This document shows positions 57,825 through 64,000 of a stretch of 64,000 nt of DNA, piece by piece (position 1 is the first letter of the stretch; each line of letters opens with the position of its first letter). Position numbers and translations under genes: made by a program. Where the stretch lies: assembly GCA_021292165.1 (NCBI GenBank), contig CM037879.1, positions 17,879,525 through 17,943,524 of the forward strand. Reading direction: 5' to 3'. The notes under the pieces were generated by a model. The model worked only from the letters and a program-made list of their open reading frames with translations, was not told the origin of the DNA and ran no database searches. The stretch comes from Shinisaurus crocodilurus (taxonomy: Eukaryota; Chordata; Lepidosauria; Squamata; Shinisauridae).

Positions 57825-59772
57825 ATTCTCTGTGTGCCTGTCCATGTGTCCAGAGAGAAAATTCCGATTACACCTAACTACAGTGGCTGATTGGGGGGGT
57901 TCACAGAAATAAATGTGCATGGTAAGAGTGTGATTTGAGCACTTCTGGCTTGCATTTTGTCCACAGTAAATTGGCCTGTGATGGATCTACCATGAGCAGA
58001 ATTCACATCTCAATCCAGGTTTTTTTTGCCAGCCTTGTGGTACGGCACTAAAAACAAACCAAGTTGCAAGGTGTGTTGATGGTGAAGTGACCACCTTATC
58101 GTGCCAAAAGCACAATTCAACCCAGACGTACACTTAATCTCCAGACCTATCACATCATAACAGTCTAATCATGTGGCATGGTCCTCTGTCCATGAGCATA
58201 AAGTAAACCTGCCCAAGAGTAAGCCTACTAGATTTAGTTCAGGCAGTGACCTTCAAAGTTGGTATTGAATGTTACAGTTTCCCCAGCTCCCAGAGTTTTG
58301 TCCATGTGCCCTTTTGTGTGGAAAGTTTGTGAACCACTGCAAATGTGTAATAATCGCTTCATCTCAATATTAACAAATAGAGGATGAGGTAGCAATCAAG
58401 CAAAGCAAAATGTGCAATGTTAGGAGCAGCTCTGTAATTAAATGGAATTAAATTGCTTGTACTCTATGGGATTCCAAAAACATGATTTTAGAAAAAATTT
58501 ACATGAAACCCTCTTAAGCAGAGGTTATAAAAGAGAAGGGGTGGGGGTTTAAAATCCCTTGGCTCAGCAGTACCGGATTTATTTTAATCCTCTGACTCAG
58601 GTGGCTATTCCTTGTCTTGTAGGCCTGGAAATAATCATACTTGTATCAATCTATATTCCATGACTTTTGTAAGCTGTGAAAATTGTGTTTTTCACCAAAT
58701 TGTCACTTATTATCATTCATTTAGGGCCAGTAACATAGAAAAATGTTTTGGCTACAATGTCAAAAGAATAGGGACAATTTGATGTTTTCTTTTGATGCTG
58801 TTTGTTGATAGCTAGACCACTGCAGCTTGATTGCCTAACATTAAACCTATAATAACAGTGCAATCATAGCAGTATCATCATGAATGTTGTTACAATAGAA
58901 ACAACATTTACACTGCTTCAAAATAGTAATTATCAAAGTTTTTGTCATGAAGCGCTTATTTGCTAGCATTGATCTGCCCGGGTCAGTTGTTAGCTCTTCT
59001 CATCTGAGGTGCGTATTGATTGTATAATCAGTAGATAGAGGCTGCGGGCAGATGAAATTCAGTGTTGTTGGCCAAATTATTGGCTGCTTGCCTGTTGACC
59101 TGGACCCTGCTGGTTGTACCTTAGACACCGGTGGGATTATTACTCATTTTAGTGACCCTACTTTCACAGAGAATTTTGTATCATTAGAAAGGATAAATGC
59201 CATCCTACTTTGCAGCAGATATGGTTGAGTACATAGGAGTCTGTCAGTAGGCGGACTGAAAAATCGTACACATATGTCAACATAAGACAAGTTCCAAAAG
59301 AGCAGAAAACCTCCACTGATGTCCTTTCCCATGTGGTTTATATCTTAGGGATGTGGAATTAGGGTAGCTTTACACCTTATGCTGCCAATCTATTTGCTGC
59401 CTATCCACTGCAAGTGTTACATTGCTTTTTCTCCCTGCAAATATGTAACATTTAGTTGATCTATATTTTACTTACTATTTTATTTGTTATTTTTTCCCTA
59501 TATGGTCATGGGTTTTCAAGTCAGGTCTGCCTGGACCTATGGGTCCAGATAAGGTGTGTGTCTCTCCCCCCCCCCCCAATATTTGGGCGTAACAGGACAG
59601 TATATCTCTCAGAATCTTGACAGATTTAGAGCGGTATCTAACTATTGTAAATAAATATTCCCCAGGTTTACACAATTACTAGGGCTTGGCCTCATTTTTG
59701 TTTGCTGCATGGTTCTTAACGCATGCCTCAGAGCTTCAGTAGCAAATGAGTATGCAGCAAAATGGCAGATAA
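57825..59772. other. Unassigned sequence
   Basis: No supported feature apart from a C-run near 59566-59577. Confidence 0.4.
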
Positions 59773-60267
59773 CCCTCTGACTCGACTCGGACTCGAGTCC
59801 CAATATTTTTAATGGGACTCGAGACTCGACTCGGGACTCGAGACCAAGGACTCTTCAACATCCCTGGGCTGTGCCAGAAGGAGTGGAGAGGAGCGTGATT
59901 GCCGGCGAAGAGCGCATGGAAGCGAGGTGTGCCGCTGCTCGGCCACTATGGACGGTTACCGGGAGTGCAGTCCCAACAGTGTGTCAAGATTTATTTTGAT
60001 TGATGTGTTGCGTACTTGGGAGAGGCAGAGGAAGGACCCGAGATTACTCTGTGTGACTGCTCTGAGTGTGAAGTAGCCTTATTTTGTTGGGAAAAAACCC
60101 CATTGATTTTAATAGGGACTCGTGGAGTCATCTTTGGGAGTGACTCATGACTCGTGACTCGTGAGTCACCATTTTGGACCAAGGACTCGGACTCGGACTC
60201 GAGACTCAGGTCCAAAGACTCGTGACTCGACTCGTGACTCGAGACCAAGGACTCTTCAACATCCCTG
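59773..60267. mobile_element. ACTCG-rich hAT-like element, second copy, rearranged
   Basis: The right end 'ggactcttcaacatccctg' at 60267 matches the element at 25061-25739. A second such end lies inside at 59866. The true left end is missing: sequence starts at an internal point ('ccctctgactcg') directly after GATAA, while GATAAGAG follows the right end. So the left terminus and part of the target copy appear deleted. The middle (59867-60070) is unrelated to the centre of the first copy. Confidence 0.8.
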
Positions 60268-60750
60268 GATAAGAGGGGCATAGTCTCTTCCTATCTATGA
60301 TGTACTCTGTGTTGGGAAGTCCAACTTAAACATGCACTGGCCATAGTGGCGGGCATTTTATGGCAGGTAGGGTAGAAGCAGCTCACTTTGCAGCACCTGC
60401 CAGAATTGGATCTAGCCGTATGAGTTGTTGGTATCATTCCTTTTTTCTTTCTTTTTAGAGTGAACACATTTAATTTTTGCTCATATACATGCACATTTTT
60501 TCCAGTTAAATGAAGAGCTGATCTTCATTGTTCTGTTAGCAATATTGTTCTCCTGTTACAGAGATTAGGCAATGTGCTTAGCACCAAGGGCCAAACCAGA
60601 AATAAGTCATAAGCTGAAAGGAAATCCCTGACTTGCATATCTACAGGTTATATTATATTTATGTAATCTGAAATTGTTACCATCAAATGTGATATATAGG
60701 ATTTAAGAAATCCTGAGTATTGTAAAACAAAATGTTAGACTTCATCAAGG

Positions 60751-60838
60751 CTACAATCCTATACTTACCTGGGGGTAAGTCCCAATGAACTCAATGGGAC
60801 TTACTTTTGAGTAGATATGCATAGGATTATGCTGTAAA
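60751..60838. mobile_element. Short MITE, CAATCCTAT-type termini
   Basis: 'ggctacaatcctatactta' to 'catataggattatgctg'-like end, with 'ggtaagtcccaatgaactc' and its near-complement 'aatgggacttacttttgag' inside. Same orientation as 10605. Confidence 0.75.
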
Positions 60839-61324
60839 TGTGTGTCCTTTATAATTAGTGTAGCTTCAACCACAGTAATGCTTTTTTTGTTTTCTTGTAA
60901 AGTTTTTGTAATTTTGTAGGAGGGCTAGAAAACATTTTTCTGTGCTTATCAGAATGTACATAGGTACTCAGTAACATTTTTGCCATATTAATGCAGCTTC
61001 CTTGTTATGGTACTTTTAGCCATCTCTCTCTTAGGACTTCTGATTTCTCTAGTGAAAACAGTCTTGTGATAGCTTCTCTCTGGGGCACAGTGGATTAAAT
61101 TTTGCAAATAAGACTTGATCCCAAGTGCCATTTCTCATTTTTTTAAAGAAAGAAAAACATAGGAGGATCTAACCAGTGACATGGCTTTGTATGGTGGCAA
61201 TATGACTAAATTTTTGAATACTTTAATTTTATTAGTTGTTCAAGGTTTAGAATCTATTTTCTAGCGGGTCCATTCTAGCTCATCTATCTTGATGAATATT
61301 TAATATCATATATCTATAATATTG

Positions 61325-61430
61325 TATGTTAGATCAACAAAGGGTATTGTAGCACATTAAAGTCTAACAAATTTATTATAGCTAAGCTTTCATGGACTAG
61401 AGTCCATTTCAGCAGTTGCATGAAATGTTA
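61325..61430 (+). repeat. Dispersed amniote repeat (partial)
   Basis: 'gtagcacattaaagtctaac' followed by 'aagctttcatggactagagt' and 'catttcagcagttgcatg' matches the family at 23195 at its 3' part. Confidence 0.55.
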
Positions 61431-61499
61431 TACTCAGTGGGCAGGCATATATCCAAATTGAAATCTGTTTTTGACCAGGCATATAAACACATGGATATG

Positions 61500-61511
61500 G
61501 GGGGGGGGGGA
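61500..61511. repeat. Poly-G run
   Basis: Eleven to twelve consecutive G. Prone to length error in assemblies. Confidence 0.9.
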
Positions 61512-61764
61512 TGCAAAATATGTATATGTATTAACAAAAACTTGCTGCTTTGTAGGCATACACACAAGTTCTTTATTGTTAAACCCTTTGCTCTTATTGA
61601 ACTCTTTGTAGGCACACACACAAGCTCTTATCGTTAAACCCTTTGCTCTTATTTTCCAGCTGATTGCTGGAAAACTACATATCCAGCTGCTTTGTGGGTA
61701 TGCACTTTAATGTATGCACATTAAAGAATGTGCATACATTCTTTAATGTTGTTATTAGACCCCT

Positions 61765-62190
61765 AGGGAACAATCCTGTGAGGATTCCCATAACCCTCTG
61801 AACTCTGAGGATTACAGGCATCCTATGCAGGGCAGGAGAAGCACAGAAGCGAAGGTCACCTCCACACTCCTCCCACCCTGCAAAACAGCTAGACAGCCGA
61901 TTTTGACTGTCTAACTGTGGCACTTCAGACTAGGAGGGAAGGAGGCTGAGGTGCCACCAGGATACCTCATATCTTGGCGCCGCCAGTCTCTTTGCCTCCC
62001 CACCCTTAAACCCCTTCTCTGAGGTTGCTTTTGTGACCTTGGAAAAGCAGCCAGCGTGGTTCCCGCAGCGCTGGCTGCACGGTGGGGGGAGGGTGCTTTG
62101 AGCATGGAGTCCCAGCTCCAACGTTGGAGCTGTGACTTTCAAAAACCCTATGGCCCTCTAGATGCTGTCTAGGGACCATAGGATCGCTCT
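61765..62190. mobile_element. 430-bp-class MITE family, copy C
   Basis: Starts 'agggaacaatcctgtg' and ends 'accataggatcgctct'; 426 bp. The body matches copies A, B and D in order. The U2 target reads 'cccttctctgaggttg' here, uninterrupted. Confidence 0.8.
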
Positions 62191-62714
62191 GTAACTCTCA
62201 ATGGAATTCTAACCAATGCTAAGTGAACTATGTGACCATAGCTACGTACCTGACCAAGCCAGCCTTTCCTTTGAGGATTTCTTCTCAATTTCTGTCCGTT
62301 CTCTGGATTGTTTCTTGCAAATGTTTTGTGAAGTTGCTATACATCATCCACATCTAAAACCCTTGAAAAGAAGGGGATGGGGGAGAAGAAGAAGAGGCTC
62401 CCCAACCAGCAGCCCCTTTCCCCTCTCAAGCTAAGGAGCAGCAGAATATATGGTGCTGCTCACAGATATGCAGGATCTGGGTCTTGAAAACCATTGCAAC
62501 CTCCCAACCTTATCTCACACTCATGGCCTATGGAATCTGACTTCTAGAACTATGAGCAGCACCAGCTCTGCCGTACTACTAAACAGCTCAGTGGGAGAAA
62601 GACCCTGTGCTGCAGAGCCTCTGTCTCTTTTCCAATGCTTCCCTCATTCTCCATTCCAGCATTTGGTAAGTACTGTGGCCTATTAAGATTGTCAGGGCAT
62701 CAGAAATTACATTA
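62191..62714. other. Spacer between MITE copies C and D
   Basis: 524 bp with no recognised repeat or gene. Confidence 0.4.
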
Positions 62715-63139
62715 AGGGCGTAATCCAATGGTGATGCCCATAATCCTCCGAACATGGAAGATTACGGGGATCCTATGCAGGGTGGGAGGAGTGCAGAGGT
62801 GATCTCCACCTCCCTGCTCCTCCCACCCTGCAAGCCAGGTAGATGGCCGATGTTGGCCATCTAGCTGAGGCACTTCGGACAGGGAAGGAAGGAGGATGGA
62901 GCACCGCCAGGATACCTCTTTACCTGTGGCTCACCACCAGGTCTCCTCCCTCCCCCCCCAGAACTCCCTCTCCGAGGTCACTGTTATGTGGGGGGAGATG
63001 GGGGGAGGGCGTTCAGAGCGCGGATCCCCAGCTCCAAGGTTGGAACTCTTTTCTGACTTTGATGGCTGCATCAATGAGCTGGGAATCTGAAGAATCCTAT
63101 GTCCCCTAAACGCTGTCTAGAGGGTCATAGGATCGCTCT
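62715..63139. mobile_element. 430-bp-class MITE family, copy D
   Basis: Starts 'agggcgtaatccaatgg' and ends 'gtcataggatcgctct'; 425 bp, same orientation as copy C. The U2 target reads 'ccctctccgaggtcac', uninterrupted. Confidence 0.8.
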
Positions 63140-63309
63140 GTAAGAAAGAAATAGAGGTGTGGCAGTAGCAACAAAGTGCTGTCACCATGCAAAAGCTATC
63201 TGATTTGGCAACTTTTAGGTCCTCAAATTGTCTGTTTGAAAGATAGCATACTCCCATACAAGTCCTGCTGGTATACAGATGATCATCTACTCTGATGTAC
63301 TGCTGAAGT

Positions 63310-63497
63310 AGGTTTTAATCTGGTAGGTGCTGTTTTTTCCCTTTTATTGATGTGTTTTTATGTGATGTTTTATTGGGACATATTTGTATTTGGTGAGTTT
63401 TAATGTTTTAATTATAACTTCGTTATTTTATTTATATTTTATTGTTAATTACATTGAGCACTAATTTTAGTGGAAAGGTGGGAAATAAATTTTAATA
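63310..63497 (+). mobile_element. L2-like 3' end
   Basis: T-rich 3' UTR, then 'acattgagcactaattttag' and 'ggaaaggtgggaaataaatt', the plus-strand form of an L2-like terminus. Confidence 0.5.
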
Positions 63498-63596
63498 AGC
63501 AAACGAACAAAGAGAGCTGCACCTATTGTACCTGTCCCAAAATCTAACAGCAGTGTTCACATCTGTGAGTATTATTATTATTATTATTATTATTAT

Positions 63597-63945
63597 TTCT
63601 ATACCGCCCCATAGCCGAAGCTCTCTGAGTGACTTACAACAATTCATAAAAAAATAAAATATATTATAAAATACAGATAACAATAAAATCATTTCCATGC
63701 TAAAACCAGGCCCAAACCCCAACTGAATCCAGATAATCAGTCTCATCCAAGAAAGCCTGGAGCTGTTTGACCACCACCTGCTCAAGGACCTTGCCTAGGA
63801 AAGGAACATTCGCCACCGACCTAAAGTTGTTAAGATCTTCCGGGTCCAGAGAGAGTTTCTTCAGGGGTGGCCTTACCACCACCTGTTTCAAGTGGCATGG
63901 GACCACTCTTGCAAAGAGACGCTGATCACCTCTCTGGCCCAGCTG
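63597..63945 (-). mobile_element. L2 LINE fragment with internal deletion
   Basis: An (ATT)n tract at 63571-63597, then the 3' terminus 'accgccccatagccgaagct', is joined after about 110 bp to RT coding text at 63700-63906. The central RT and C-terminus are deleted. Minus strand. Confidence 0.8.
63700..63906 (-). pseudogene. L2 RT N-terminal remnant
   Basis: The frame reads KLSLDPEDLNNFRSVANVPF then GKVLEQVVVKQLQAFLDET, the conserved region just before the first catalytic Asp of the L2 reverse transcriptase. It stops where the deletion joins it to the 3' tail. Confidence 0.85.
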
Positions 63946-63949
63946 GCTG

Positions 63950-64000
63950 TTTATTTATTTATTATATTTATACCCCTCCTTTTTTCTTGCAAGGAACCCA
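63950..64000 (-). mobile_element. SINE (Sauria type), cut by window end
   Basis: (TTTA)n tail then 'atacccctccttttttcttg' and 'caaggaaccca', the 3' end of the same SINE family in reverse. It continues beyond the window. Confidence 0.8.

Overview
This window looks like non-coding chromosome of a squamate reptile, either intergenic or inside a large intron. The organism call rests on the repeats. There are five copies of a tRNA-derived SINE of the Sauria type, with a box A/box B head and a tail of (AAAT)n. There are many L2-clade LINE pieces whose 3' ends carry the short 'accgcccaatagccgaagctctctgggcgg' type tail in various states. There are CR1 3' ends with the reptilian 'tcatagaat' terminus, an L1-clade and a Tx1-like LINE tail, a DIRS-type retroelement, and many hAT-like and TA-target MITEs. 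Nothing points to a closer taxon. I found no host protein-coding exon, tRNA or rRNA gene that I can support.

Layout. 0-6 kb: unique DNA with a perfect hairpin, then a 1.3-kb DNA element with a giant GC-rich palindrome (2.35-3.66 kb) and L2/CR1 tails. 6.3-6.9 kb: tandem array whose ~107-bp unit carries two hairpins. 7-10 kb: MITE, two SINEs, an L2 3' end and a diverged direct repeat. 10.5-11.2 kb: MITEs, one hit by a 31-33-bp piece of U2 snRNA. 11.8-18 kb: mostly unique, with several palindromic MITEs. 18-19.8 kb: L1-clade ORF2 remnant. 22-25.7 kb: a second GC-rich MITE, a hairpin hAT element and a 679-bp hAT element. 30-31.3 kb: L2 interrupted by a 610-bp near-perfect foldback element. 31.7-35.2 kb: DIRS-like element interrupted by a SINE. 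38.5-43.3 kb: CR1, L2, SINE and a 1-kb DNA element. 43.7-46.5 kb: the best LINE, an L2 copy with endonuclease and reverse transcriptase, broken by frameshifts. 49.3-50.8 kb: a local 250-bp duplication around CR1 and a MITE. 52.1-54.3 kb: L2 with a Tx1-like LINE and a hAT MITE nested in it. 57-64 kb: MITEs, a second ACTCG-rich hAT copy, two adjacent copies of a 425-bp family, and L2 plus SINE at the window edge.

The sequences here do not work together as a host pathway. They are layers of decayed mobile DNA. L2, L1, Tx1-like and DIRS copies are, or were, autonomous. The SINEs, the MITEs and the U2 fragment would have depended on enzymes supplied by other copies. Target-site duplications set the order of several insertions. 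The items most worth a second look are the foldback element at 30.5-31.1 kb, the two GC-rich palindromic elements that share core modules, and the U2 fragment with three empty paralogous sites in the same window.
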